From NCBI RefSeq assembly GCF_947495205.1, contig NZ_CANLXV010000010.1, positions 62,001 through 126,000 on the forward strand: a DNA stretch of 64,000 nt, in the 5' to 3' direction. Numbering within the stretch: position 1 is the stretch's first letter; the number at the start of each line of letters is the position of its first letter. Positions 1 to 8,267 of this stretch are shown here, piece by piece. The notes below the pieces were generated by a model, which was not told where the DNA came from, did no database searches, and saw only the letters and a list, made by a program, of their open reading frames with translations. Origin of the DNA: an uncultured Polaribacter sp. (GTDB lineage: Bacteria; Bacteroidota; Bacteroidia; Flavobacteriales; Flavobacteriaceae). The translations under genes were made by a program, and so were the position numbers.

Positions 1-104
1 ATTTGCAAGAGCCTAATAATAGTGCTTTAGCCATTTCTGTAGACAAAAAACTTCGAAATTTAGTAGCTGTAATGGTACAAATGTCTGAATTTCAAATCAT
101 GTAA
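1..104 (+). CDS. DUF1800 family protein, C-terminal end only
   Basis: The window opens inside an open frame (codons begin at position 3) that runs 33 residues to a TAA at 102-104. The visible tail ends in MSEFQIM, which resembles the SPEFQ-type ending of DUF1800 proteins. DUF1800 genes usually sit directly before DUF1501 genes in Bacteroidota, and a DUF1501 gene starts 2 bp after this stop. The family assignment is therefore mostly contextual. DUF1800 proteins are exported and have no established biochemical role. Confidence 0.6.
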   Translation, partial: LQEPNNSALAISVDKKLRNLVAVMVQMSEFQIM

Positions 105-106
105 AA

Positions 107-1684
107 ATGAAAAAGACTAAAAATTTAAATCGTAGAGATTTTATAAAACTAACTTCTATAGCCTCTGCTTCTTTGCCATTTGCGTTAAGTGGTTTTCCTT
201 TATATGCCAATGATAAACCTAAAGAATATCAATTTAATACGGAAAATGATAATATATTGGTATTAGTGCAATTACAAGGCGGTAATGATGGTTTAAATAC
301 TGTTTTTGACCTAAATCAGTATGATAATTTACAAAGTGTACGTTCTAATATTATTATACCAGAAAGAGAATTATTAACAGTTAACAGTACCACTAGTTTT
401 CACCCAGCTATGGCAGGTTTGCAAAATATTTGGAATAAAGATAAACTAGCAATAGTACAAAATGTAGGTTACCCTAACCAAAATAGATCACATTTTAGAT
501 CTTCAGATATTTGGAATTCTGCTTCTAACGCTAATGATTTTGTTTCAAGCGGATGGATTGGTCGTTTTTTTGAAGAAAAGCATCCTACCTTTCCAGAAAA
601 CTATCCTAATGAACATAATACAGATCCTTTTGCCATAACAATTGGCAAAATTGTTTCAGAAACCTGCCAAGGAAATCTTAGTAATTTTTCTATGGCTTTA
701 GAAGATCCAGAAAACCCAGGAACTGCACTAGCATCTAACAAAGGTAATATACCAAATAATTGCTATGGTAATGCATTAAGTTTTGTTAATGATACCATTG
801 CACAAACAAATGCTTATGCTACAGTTATAGAAAAAGCTGCTAACGCTGGCAATAATTTATCAGAAAAATATACGAGTACTAACTTATCAGAAAAATTAAA
901 AAATGTTGCCAAACTAATTTCAGGAGGATTAAAAACCAAGGTTTATATTGTACAAATTGGTGGTTTTGATACACATGATAATCAAATTGTAGAAGGAGAT
1001 AGAAGTACGGGCAAACAAGCTGTTTTATTACAAGAATTGTCTGATGCTATTGCTGCTTTTCAAGAAGATTTAGAACTCTTAAATATTGATGAAAAAGTAA
1101 TTGGCATGACGTATTCTGAGTTTGGTAGAAGAATACGATCTAATGCAGGTTTAGGAACAGACCATGGCACTGCAGCACCACTTTTTATGTTTGGTAATTG
1201 TGTAAACAACAGTATTTTAGGCGATGCACCAGAAATTGATACAGCAGTAGATGAAAAAGAAGGTGTGCAAATGCAATTTGATTTTAGAAATATTTATAGT
1301 ACTATTTTAACAGATTGGTTGGGTGCTACAAAACAAGAAGTTACCAATGTTTTATTTGAAAACTTTGAAGCCTTACCTTTGTTTAAAACCGGTTGTTCTG
1401 CGGCGCTTTCTGTTGAAGACTTTCTTTCTCAAAAATTAGAAGTTACAGTATACCCTAATCCTACAACTAACTTTATAAATATTACGTTCTTCGGAAATAA
1501 TGAAAACGTAAAAATTACATTATACAATACTATTGGTGCAATTGTAAAAAACATTACAAATAAAAAATACGATACTTTACAACATAAAATAAACGTTGAT
1601 TTACAAAATTTACCCAAAGGGAATTACTTTGTGCATTATGCATCTAAAGGTGTTTCTAAAACTAAAAAAATACTAAAATATTAA
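107..1684 (+). CDS. DUF1501 family exported protein with T9SS sorting tail
   Basis: A 525-residue exported protein. The N-terminus carries a twin-arginine motif (RRDFIK, residues 9-14) and a hydrophobic stretch, so Tat export is likely. The body matches DUF1501, which has an alkaline-phosphatase-like fold: LQGGNDGLN near residue 57, an NRSHFRS segment, GGFDTHDNQ near residue 285 and YSEFGRR followed by TDHGTAAP. The last 75 residues, starting with YPNPTTNFINITF and ending in KKILKY, form a type A C-terminal sorting domain for the type IX secretion system. It therefore probably ends up at the cell surface. It starts 2 bp after the upstream DUF1800 stop, so the two are co-transcribed. The substrate is unknown for the family. 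Confidence 0.9.
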   Translation: MKKTKNLNRRDFIKLTSIASASLPFALSGFPLYANDKPKEYQFNTENDNILVLVQLQGGNDGLNTVFDLNQYDNLQSVRSNIIIPERELLTVNSTTSFHPAMAGLQNIWNKDKLAIVQNVGYPNQNRSHFRSSDIWNSASNANDFVSSGWIGRFFEEKHPTFPENYPNEHNTDPFAITIGKIVSETCQGNLSNFSMALEDPENPGTALASNKGNIPNNCYGNALSFVNDTIAQTNAYATVIEKAANAGNNLSEKYTSTNLSEKLKNVAKLISGGLKTKVYIVQIGGFDTHDNQIVEGDRSTGKQAVLLQELSDAIAAFQEDLELLNIDEKVIGMTYSEFGRRIRSNAGLGTDHGTAAPLFMFGNCVNNSILGDAPEIDTAVDEKEGVQMQFDFRNIYSTILTDWLGATKQEVTNVLFENFEALPLFKTGCSAALSVEDFLSQKLEVTVYPNPTTNFINITFFGNNENVKITLYNTIGAIVKNITNKKYDTLQHKINVDLQNLPKGNYFVHYASKGVSKTKKILKY

Positions 1685-1892
1685 TTTGTATTTTACTTTT
1701 TAAGCCAATGTAAAGTTCTTTGCAAGCAATTATTTACTTTTAGTTTATTGTCAAAAAGATGCAACTCGTCAGTAATATGACAAATATATATTTTTATTTA
1801 AAAACACCCTGTAATTGAAAACGAACTTGCTAAAATTGTAGTAACCAAATATTACACCTAACAAAAACCTTTGCATCTTAGCCAAAAAAAAC

Positions 1893-2861
1893 ATGAAATT
1901 ACAAACCAAAATTTCAATAAAAAAACAGACAGAAAATCTAATAGATTATCAGTCTAAAATACTATTGTTAGGCTCTTGTTTTTCTGAAAATATTGGTAAT
2001 CAATTGGCTTATTTTAAGTTTAATTGTAAAGTAAATCCATTTGGCATATTATTTCATCCAAAAGCAATAGAAAATTTTATTACCACAACAATTGCTCAAA
2101 AAAAAATTACTAAAGAAGAATTAATTTTTAATAATGAACGTTGGCATTATTTAAATGCACATTCTAGTTTAAGCGGCACAAATAAAGAAGTAATAACATC
2201 TAATTTAAATACCAAATTAGAGCATACTTACGCCGATTTAAAAACTACATCTCACATTATTATTACTTTAGGCACTGCTTGGGTTTATAGGCATTTACAA
2301 ACTAATGAAGTTGTTGCAAACTGCCATAAAATTCCGCAGAAAAACTTTACTAAAGAACTACTTTCTATTGAAACGATTTACAATAGCTTACAACATGTTA
2401 TTAACGCAATTAAAACTATAAATAAAGAGGTGCATGTAATTTTTACAGTATCTCCTATACGCCATGTAAAAGATGGTTTTATAGAGAATACTAGAAGTAA
2501 AGCGCACCTTATAAGTGCTATTCATAAGCTCACAGAAACCAACAAGAAAAAAGTGAGTTATTTTCCTTCTTATGAAATTGTAATGGATGAGTTGAGAGAT
2601 TATCGATTTTATAAAGAAGACATGTTGCACCCAAATAAAACGGCCATAAATTATATTTGGGAAAAATTTGTTGCCACGTGGTTTACTGCTTCATCAGAAA
2701 AAATAATGCAAACAATAGATGGCATTCAAAAAGGAATTTCTCACAAACCTTTCAACGCAAACTCAGAGCAACATCAACAATTTTTAAAGAGTTTAAAAAA
2801 GAAAATTACACAAGTTCAGCAAGAAATTCCTACTATTAATTTTAATATGGAACAGCTGTAA
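1893..2861 (+). CDS. GSCFA domain-containing protein
   Basis: A 322-residue cytoplasmic protein with no signal peptide. The name-giving motif LLGSCFSENIG lies at about residues 25-35. This resembles the first block of SGNH/GDSL-type hydrolases, and HPNKTAINYIW near residue 248 would fit the last block (Asp/His-Pro-N). The family is common in Bacteroidota and alphaproteobacteria, but its substrate is not established. The gene stands alone and its 3' end overlaps the convergent lipoprotein gene by 20 bp. Family call is firm; enzymatic activity is an inference. Confidence 0.88.
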   Translation: MKLQTKISIKKQTENLIDYQSKILLLGSCFSENIGNQLAYFKFNCKVNPFGILFHPKAIENFITTTIAQKKITKEELIFNNERWHYLNAHSSLSGTNKEVITSNLNTKLEHTYADLKTTSHIIITLGTAWVYRHLQTNEVVANCHKIPQKNFTKELLSIETIYNSLQHVINAIKTINKEVHVIFTVSPIRHVKDGFIENTRSKAHLISAIHKLTETNKKKVSYFPSYEIVMDELRDYRFYKEDMLHPNKTAINYIWEKFVATWFTASSEKIMQTIDGIQKGISHKPFNANSEQHQQFLKSLKKKITQVQQEIPTINFNMEQL

Positions 2862-3291
2862 ATCTAGCACCAACTATATATTCTGATGCTTGACTATTGT
2901 TATTACTTTCTGCTTTAAAATCGAAATGACCAGACATTACCCTATTTTCTGTATCTAATTTGGTAATTGCAAAAAGGCCCGATTCAATTTTATTTAAATT
3001 ATTAAACCAAACCGCAACTTCTCCCTTAGCATAGGTATACGTAACATTTTCTTTTAAATCTTTGGTATTTATTAGCAAATCTACGCCTCCAGTTGCATAA
3101 CCAAAGCCTATTTGTAATCTTCCTGCTTTGGTTTCTGCTCTAGCGAAAGCACAATGTTCATTTCCGTTTAAGGTTACCGTTGCATTTTTATCGCAAGAAA
3201 AATCTTGTTCTTCATCTCCTAATAAAGAATCACAAGATATTGTAGCTAATAATAATGTAAAAATAAACAGGTAATTTTTTAAAGTTTTCAT
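2842..3291 (-). CDS. Small lipoprotein of unknown function, divergent from the sensor locus
   Basis: A 149-residue predicted lipoprotein. A signal sequence (MKTLKNYLFIFTLLLATIS) is followed by the lipobox Cys of ISCDS and an acidic stretch. The start is set at the ATG ending at 3291; the frame extends upstream only to a TTG, and the ATG gives a standard signal peptide. I do not recognise a domain in the mature part. The gene diverges from the secreted protein at 3603. A palindrome at 3351-3368 lies 22 bp upstream of a -7-like box (3321-3328), the same geometry as on the other side, so the two transcription units are probably co-regulated. Confidence 0.8.
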   Translation of the reverse strand: MKTLKNYLFIFTLLLATISCDSLLGDEEQDFSCDKNATVTLNGNEHCAFARAETKAGRLQIGFGYATGGVDLLINTKDLKENVTYTYAKGEVAVWFNNLNKIESGLFAITKLDTENRVMSGHFDFKAESNNNSQASEYIVGARFTAVPY

Positions 3292-3320
3292 AATAAACAA
3301 TTTTAGAATTTTAATTTTTA

Positions 3321-3328
3321 CAAAATTG
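3321..3328 (-). promoter_or_regulatory. -7-like promoter box of the lipoprotein gene
   Basis: On the minus strand this reads CAATTTTG, one base from the Bacteroidota consensus TAnnTTTG. It lies 29 bp upstream of the ATG at 3291. The adjacent palindrome begins exactly 22 bp further upstream. Confidence 0.45.
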
Positions 3329-3350
3329 CAGTAAAATTGTAGTTTCTGAA

Positions 3351-3368
3351 ATACGGCAAATGCCGTAT
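3351..3368. promoter_or_regulatory. Palindromic operator candidate, copy 1
   Basis: ATACGGCAAATGCCGTAT consists of two perfect 8-bp arms around AA (9-bp arms if one flanking base on each side is counted). Exactly 22 bp separate it from the -7-like box of the divergent lipoprotein promoter, so it would cover about the -33 to -50 region. A second copy at 3530-3547 has one changed base. The size and symmetry suit a dimeric helix-turn-helix regulator; which protein binds is unknown. Confidence 0.65.
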
Positions 3369-3529
3369 TTATAAATATTGAGAACTCTTAGTTCTTAAAA
3401 TTGCTTCGACCTTCAAAAAAAATACGATAAGTTAAGTGTTTTATAATTGATTAAACTTGCTTAATAATTAGATCTAATCACTACAATAAGCATAGCTTTT
3501 ACTTCTTATTCTAAAGAGCAATTTAAAAT

Positions 3530-3547
3530 ATACGTCAAATGCCGTAT
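3530..3547. promoter_or_regulatory. Palindromic operator candidate, copy 2
   Basis: ATACGTCAAATGCCGTAT matches copy 1 at 17 of 18 bases. It ends exactly 22 bp before the -7-like box GACTTTTG at 3570-3577 of the forward operon. The 302-bp region between the two genes (3301-3602) thus holds two boxes about 179 bp apart, one per promoter. I see no other copy in the window. Confidence 0.65.
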
Positions 3548-3569
3548 TGTAAAAACCTTATTTCTTGCA

Positions 3570-3577
3570 GACTTTTG
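3570..3577 (+). promoter_or_regulatory. -7-like promoter box of the sensor operon
   Basis: GACTTTTG differs from TAnnTTTG at its first base. It lies 25 bp before the ATG at 3603. An ATTG at 3546-3549 would be the -33 element and overlaps the palindrome, which is the arrangement expected when an activator replaces a good -33 contact. Confidence 0.45.
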
Positions 3578-3602
3578 TAGTGTAACTTTAAAAAATTTAA
3601 AA

Positions 3603-4676
3603 ATGAAAAAATTAAACTATTTATTAATTTTCTTAGTGTCTTTTAATACAATTGCACAAGAAATAGAGAATGTAGCAATTAGCACAAAGTTTTATGGAGC
3701 AGGTAAAATTAAAAAAGGCCCAAAGAAAATCTATATTAACTCATTTAATATAAATTACGAAATTTATAAGGAAGCAGTAGATTTTAAAGCTGGTGGAAAT
3801 GGGGGAAGAATAGGTGGTAATACAAGTAGTGCAAAAGCAACTGCAGCAGTGGGTTTAGGTGGCATAGACGCCAATAAAATGCAAGCAAAAGTAAACGCGT
3901 TATTTATTAGTTATAAAAACCGTTTAAAAAAAGAGGGCTACACCATTATTGCTCCAGAAGCTGCTGGCAAAACAGAAGCTTATTCTAATTGGGTAAAAGC
4001 AACAGGACCATACATTGCAGAAAATTATACCGGTATAATTACAACTGCACCTAAAGATTATACTTTTTATTATAGAGGAACAAAAAAAAATGGAAAACTA
4101 AAAACAAGTGTTTTTGGAGATGGTTTGGTAAAACAAAAGTTATCTAAAGAATTAAATGATGCTGTTATTGCAGATGTAAATTTATATGTAATGTTCTCTG
4201 AAAATGGTACTGACATGTTTAAAGGGAGAGCTGCAAAAGTAAAAATTAAAACTAATTTACGCCTTTCTAAAGACTATGCTATTTCTATTCCTAAAAAATT
4301 AAAAAAGAAAAAATCTACAGTTGGTAAGTTGTTTGGTTCTGTTCAAATACAAGGCGCAACAGATGTGTATCCTGCAAGTTCAAATGTTACGTTTTCAAAT
4401 AAATCTGGAGGTAGTTTTTTAGGTAATTTAAAAAATGATGCAGAAATAAACGGAATCTTAAAAAAGCAAAAAATAGTAGCTTATCAAAAACAAGGCTCTT
4501 TTGTGCCAACATCCTTCTCTTCATATACAAATTATTTAGATGCAAAAGCAGATCGTTTTTCTAGTAAAACAAAATGGATAGAAGTAGATGGAGAAAAATA
4601 TGCAGAGGGTTTTTATAACGTTTGTAATACTTTTTTAGAAAAACAATTAGATGCGTTCTTTAAAAAGATAAAATAA
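3603..4676 (+). CDS. Secreted protein of unknown function, first gene of the sensor operon
   Basis: A 357-residue protein with a signal peptide (about residues 1-18, ending NTIAQ). I do not recognise a family. A glycine-rich patch (GGNGGRIGGN) lies near residue 65. It is followed by a mixed alpha/beta region with lysine-rich segments (KKLKKKKS near residue 230). No lipobox or T9SS tail is evident, so it is probably periplasmic or outer-membrane associated. It precedes a small membrane protein (15-bp gap) and a histidine kinase/regulator pair, all on the same strand. I infer that it is either the main output or an accessory of that two-component system. Confidence 0.8.
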   Translation: MKKLNYLLIFLVSFNTIAQEIENVAISTKFYGAGKIKKGPKKIYINSFNINYEIYKEAVDFKAGGNGGRIGGNTSSAKATAAVGLGGIDANKMQAKVNALFISYKNRLKKEGYTIIAPEAAGKTEAYSNWVKATGPYIAENYTGIITTAPKDYTFYYRGTKKNGKLKTSVFGDGLVKQKLSKELNDAVIADVNLYVMFSENGTDMFKGRAAKVKIKTNLRLSKDYAISIPKKLKKKKSTVGKLFGSVQIQGATDVYPASSNVTFSNKSGGSFLGNLKNDAEINGILKKQKIVAYQKQGSFVPTSFSSYTNYLDAKADRFSSKTKWIEVDGEKYAEGFYNVCNTFLEKQLDAFFKKIK

Positions 4677-4691
4677 ATTTTAATCTTTAAT

Positions 4692-4976
4692 ATGATCTGG
4701 TTTAAAATAGTAATACCTTTTCTAATTTGTTGCATTCTAATTACTGTAATCTACTTATTTATAAGTTATAATAAATTAAAAAAGAATTTAGTAGATAAAA
4801 TAAATATGCTACATTTAGCTATTGAAAACGAAAATTTTAAGAAAAAAAAGCTAACAAACAGCTCTTTATTGGTAAATAACATGTCAAAAAAAACAGCTAT
4901 AAAATTTAATACACTAATTACTCAGCTGCTAAATTTTGAATTTTCTTTATCTGAAATTTTTAAATCATCAATCTAA
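4692..4976 (+). CDS. Small single-span membrane protein
   Basis: A 94-residue protein with one N-terminal transmembrane segment (about residues 5-27), then a Lys/Asn-rich helical region. The YNKLKKNLVDKINML stretch just after the membrane segment recalls the start of LemA proteins, but the protein is far too short for LemA and I do not assign it. It lies 15 bp after the secreted protein and 14 bp before the histidine kinase gene, so it is surely in the same operon. It could act as an accessory to the kinase. Confidence 0.6.
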   Translation: MIWFKIVIPFLICCILITVIYLFISYNKLKKNLVDKINMLHLAIENENFKKKKLTNSSLLVNNMSKKTAIKFNTLITQLLNFEFSLSEIFKSSI

Positions 4977-4990
4977 AATAAAGCAGCTTT

Positions 4991-6832
4991 ATGAAGATTA
5001 AATTCTTTTTAATTTTATTTCTTTTCATTTCATTCTTTTGTAATAGTCAACAAAATAATTCTTTAGACAGTATTTCTAAATTAGAAAATAAAGTTTCTAA
5101 AGAATATTTTTTACAACTAATTTTAAGTTTAGAATATGATAAAGCTTTAACAGACTCTAAAAAACTTCTAAAACTTTCTAAAAAAGCAACTAAGATTGCA
5201 TATGCCTTAAAAGATAAATCTGCAATTGCAAAATCTTATAGGTTGCAATCTTTAGCCTATCATTTTTCTTCAAATTTTGACTTGGCCATAGCATACACAA
5301 TTAAGGCAGCAAACCTTTTTGAGGAAATTAATGATATTGAAAATTCTGGTTTTTCTTACATAGAATTGGGTTGGAAATTAAAATATTTTAACTTACAAAA
5401 TGCTATCTTATATATGAAAAAAGGAATTACTATTTTAGAAAATAGTGATACAAAAAATTATAATTTAATTGAAGGGTATAATAATTATGGCACTTTAAAG
5501 AGTTTTAAAAACGAACTAGATAGTGCTATGTTTTTTCACAAAAAATCTCTTTCTCTAGCAAAACATAAAAACGATGATATAGGAATTCCTTTTGCCCACA
5601 CAAATATTGCAACTGTTTTAATAAAAAATAAAAAATTTTATTTAGCAGAAAAACATTTAGATTCTTCCATGCAAATTAGAAAAAATAAAAATGACATTTA
5701 TGGCATTGCAGATTCTTATTTGTACTATGGAGATTTATTTTTTGAAAAAAAAGCGTATAATAAAGCAATTAATAATTTTAAAAAAGCAAAAATTATTTCA
5801 GAAAAAAATAGCTATTTTCCTTTAAAAAAATATGCTACACTGTTATTACAAAAATCTTATGACTCACTTCAAAATTATAAAGAATCTTTAAAATATTATC
5901 ATGAATATTCTAAAATGAAAGATTCTGTAGATAATATATCTGCCAAAAATAAAATTGCTGAGTTAGAAATTGAATACGAAACCACAAAAAAAGAAAAAGA
6001 AATAGCACAGCAAAAAAAGCAACTTTTAGAAAAGGAATTGGCTATTAAAAATAGAAATTTATATGCAATTCTTTTAGCCGCTGCATTATTAATTTTAGGA
6101 ATTGTGTTTTTTGCTGCTTACAAAAGAAATCAATTTAAAAAGAAACAGCTACAAAAAGAAATAGATTTAAAAGATGCATTGGCAACTATAAAAACCCAAA
6201 ACAGATTGCAAGAACAACGCTTAAGAATTTCTAGAGATTTGCATGATAATATAGGTTCACAGCTAACTTTTATTATTTCTTCTGTAGATAATTTAAAATA
6301 TATTACCAAAGATGCTAATGAAAAATTAAAAGATAAATTATCTAACATTAGTTCTTTTACATCTGAAACCATACACCAATTAAGAGATACTATTTGGGCA
6401 ATGAATAAAAACGAAGTAACTGTAGAAGATTTGCATGCCAGAATTTTATCATTTATAGAAAAAGCAAAAAATGCAACTGAAAATATAGAATTTTCTATTG
6501 ATTATAACATAGATAAAAATAAATCTTTTACTTCTTTAGAAGGTATGAATATTTTTAGAGTGGTACAAGAAGCTATAAACAATGCAATTAAATACGCAAA
6601 TGCAACAAATATTTCTGTGATTTTTTCTAAAAATAAAAACAATTTACATATTTCTATTATAGATAATGGTAATGGTTTTGACATTAAAAAAGTTGCTTTA
6701 GGAAATGGGTTAAGCAATATGGAAAAGAGAATGAGTGAAATTGAAGGTAATGTTTCAGTGAATTCAGAAATTAATAAAGGAACTGCAATACAACTCTCTT
6801 TGAATCCAAAAAAAGCAACAAATAACCTATAA
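4991..6832 (+). CDS. TPR-containing sensor histidine kinase (LuxR/NarL-partner type)
   Basis: A 613-residue sensor kinase. A signal peptide (1-19) leads to a periplasmic sensor made of tetratricopeptide repeats (about 75-310). A charged coiled coil (320-355) and one transmembrane helix (357-377) follow. The cytoplasmic part has a HisKA_3 dimerisation helix with the phospho-acceptor His418 in RISRDLHDNIGSQ. The HATPase domain shows an N box (VVQEAINNAIKYA), the G1 box DNGNGFD and GNGLSNMEKRM. The TPR region probably binds a peptide or protein signal in the periplasm. The cognate regulator starts 44 bp downstream. All catalytic motifs are intact. Confidence 0.93.
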   Translation: MKIKFFLILFLFISFFCNSQQNNSLDSISKLENKVSKEYFLQLILSLEYDKALTDSKKLLKLSKKATKIAYALKDKSAIAKSYRLQSLAYHFSSNFDLAIAYTIKAANLFEEINDIENSGFSYIELGWKLKYFNLQNAILYMKKGITILENSDTKNYNLIEGYNNYGTLKSFKNELDSAMFFHKKSLSLAKHKNDDIGIPFAHTNIATVLIKNKKFYLAEKHLDSSMQIRKNKNDIYGIADSYLYYGDLFFEKKAYNKAINNFKKAKIISEKNSYFPLKKYATLLLQKSYDSLQNYKESLKYYHEYSKMKDSVDNISAKNKIAELEIEYETTKKEKEIAQQKKQLLEKELAIKNRNLYAILLAAALLILGIVFFAAYKRNQFKKKQLQKEIDLKDALATIKTQNRLQEQRLRISRDLHDNIGSQLTFIISSVDNLKYITKDANEKLKDKLSNISSFTSETIHQLRDTIWAMNKNEVTVEDLHARILSFIEKAKNATENIEFSIDYNIDKNKSFTSLEGMNIFRVVQEAINNAIKYANATNISVIFSKNKNNLHISIIDNGNGFDIKKVALGNGLSNMEKRMSEIEGNVSVNSEINKGTAIQLSLNPKKATNNL

Positions 6833-6876
6833 AAGTTTCACATGTTTAAAGCTATTTTTATAAAAATTAATTAGCC

Positions 6877-7536
6877 ATGAATTTAAAAATTTGCATTGCC
6901 GAAGACAATTACTTTCTTTACAAAACTATACAAGAAAAACTTTCTTTTTTTGAAGATTTAGATATTAAATTCCATGCAAATAATGGTGCAGAATTAATTG
7001 GTAAATTAGAAGAAAATCATAATATTGACGTTATTCTAATGGATATTCAAATGCCAGAAATGGACGGCATAAAAGCTACAGAATTAGTTAAAAACAAATA
7101 TCCACATATTAAAGTAATTATGCTTACTGTTATGGATGATGACGAATTTGTGTTTAATGCAATTAAAGCAGGTGCTAATGGTTATTTATTAAAAGAAATT
7201 GATGCTATAAATTTACATAAAAGCATTATAGAAGTCACCAAAGATGGTGCACCAATGACACCAAGTATTGCCTTAAAAACATTAAATTTATTACGTAACC
7301 CAAAAATTGCCGAAATCAAAAAAACTAAAGAAGAACAAGAAACTATAAAATTAACCAACAGAGAAACTGAAATTCTTACGCACCTTAGTAAGGGCTTAAA
7401 TTATACAAGTATAGCAGATAACTTAATAATATCTCCAGCTACAGTGAGAAAACATTTAGAAAATATTTACAAAAAATTGCAAGTACATAGCAAAATAGAA
7501 GCTGTTTTAAAGGCACAAAAAAGAAAAATAATTTAA
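6877..7536 (+). CDS. NarL/FixJ-type response regulator
   Basis: A 219-residue two-domain regulator. The receiver domain (1-120) has the acidic pocket E9/D10 and phospho-acceptor Asp56 in ILMDIQMPEMDG; the conserved Lys is in LLKEID. The C-terminal LuxR-type helix-turn-helix (about 155-215) contains LTNRETEILTHLSKG and SPATVRKHLENIYKKL. It is the partner of the TPR kinase just upstream. Regulators of this class bind short palindromes as dimers, so it is the leading candidate for the boxes at 3351-3368 and 3530-3547. That link is an inference. Confidence 0.93.
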   Translation: MNLKICIAEDNYFLYKTIQEKLSFFEDLDIKFHANNGAELIGKLEENHNIDVILMDIQMPEMDGIKATELVKNKYPHIKVIMLTVMDDDEFVFNAIKAGANGYLLKEIDAINLHKSIIEVTKDGAPMTPSIALKTLNLLRNPKIAEIKKTKEEQETIKLTNRETEILTHLSKGLNYTSIADNLIISPATVRKHLENIYKKLQVHSKIEAVLKAQKRKII

Positions 7537-7582
7537 ATTCTAAATTATTAAATACTTTTAAGATTCATCATTATCAAAAAAC

Positions 7583-7685
7583 ATGATTAAAAATTAGTCT
7601 TGGTATTTTTTTAGGAAGTTTAGTAGGTGTTTTTACAAATACTGTAATTGGTACCGATACAAGCAGTTTAAAAGATTTTTCGTAA
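7583..7685 (+). pseudogene. Possible frameshifted small membrane peptide
   Basis: ATG at 7583 starts MIKN and then stops. If one A were missing from the A5 run just after it, the frame would continue for 33 residues to TAA at 7683-7685. The result would be a glycine-rich hydrophobic peptide containing LGIFLGSLVGVFTNTVIG. The rest of the 407-bp gap 7537-7943 has no other convincing frame. It does have a weak stem (AAAGCGTA 7861-7868 with TACGCTTT 7890-7897) and a short AAACCC/GGGTTT hairpin at 7913-7932, just past the rhodanese stop. It may be a remnant, a sequencing error or chance. Confidence 0.3.
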
Positions 7686-7943
7686 CAAAAATTACTGTAA
7701 TCTTTAAAAGTACAATTGCGTTTCGTGGTTTTTATGCACACTTATCCGAACCTAAGTTTAAGGTGTTTTTTATTTTCTATAATAATTAAATAGGTTAACT
7801 TTTCTATAAAAAACTAAATTAATGGGCAAGACTTTTACACCCTTAAAATAGAAATATTTGAAAGCGTATTGTATATTATAAAAAAAGTTTACGCTTTTAA
7901 ATTAAGCTAAATAAACCCAAAGAAAAGGGTTTGGCAATTATAG

Positions 7944-8255
7944 TTAATCTATAAGCGCTGCCACATTACCCCAAGGACCTCCGTTAATAACATCTATACC
8001 TTGTTGTGTTAAAAAATCTGTAGCTTGACCGCTTCTGGCGCCACTTCTACAAACAGCAATTACAGGTTTATTCCAAGATTTTATTTGTTCTACCTGTTGA
8101 GGTATTGTATTTAAAACAATGTGTTTTGCATTTTCTATATGCCCTTCATTCCATTCTTCTAGAGTTCTCACATCTAAAATTACCGCATCTTTTTCTAAAT
8201 ACTCTTTTATCTCTGCACTCATATTTTTTCTTTTAAACATGCTAAATAAAGCCAT
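7944..8255 (-). CDS. Rhodanese-like domain protein
   Basis: A 103-residue single-domain rhodanese. Visible landmarks are VILDVRTLEEWNEGHIENAKHI (first half of the fold) and the active-site loop with the catalytic Cys in AVCRSGARSG. Single-domain rhodaneses carry sulfane sulfur on this Cys. The physiological acceptor cannot be read from the sequence. The gene follows the aromatic amino acid hydroxylase by 12 bp on the same strand and is probably co-transcribed with it. Confidence 0.9.
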   Translation of the reverse strand: MALFSMFKRKNMSAEIKEYLEKDAVILDVRTLEEWNEGHIENAKHIVLNTIPQQVEQIKSWNKPVIAVCRSGARSGQATDFLTQQGIDVINGGPWGNVAALID

Positions 8256-8267
8256 GTTATTCTTTTT

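Noticed and set aside
1685..1892. Possible small gene or RNA in the gap before the GSCFA gene
   Set aside because: Only A/T-rich sequence and promoter-like CCTTTG were seen; no frame, hairpin or repeat held up.
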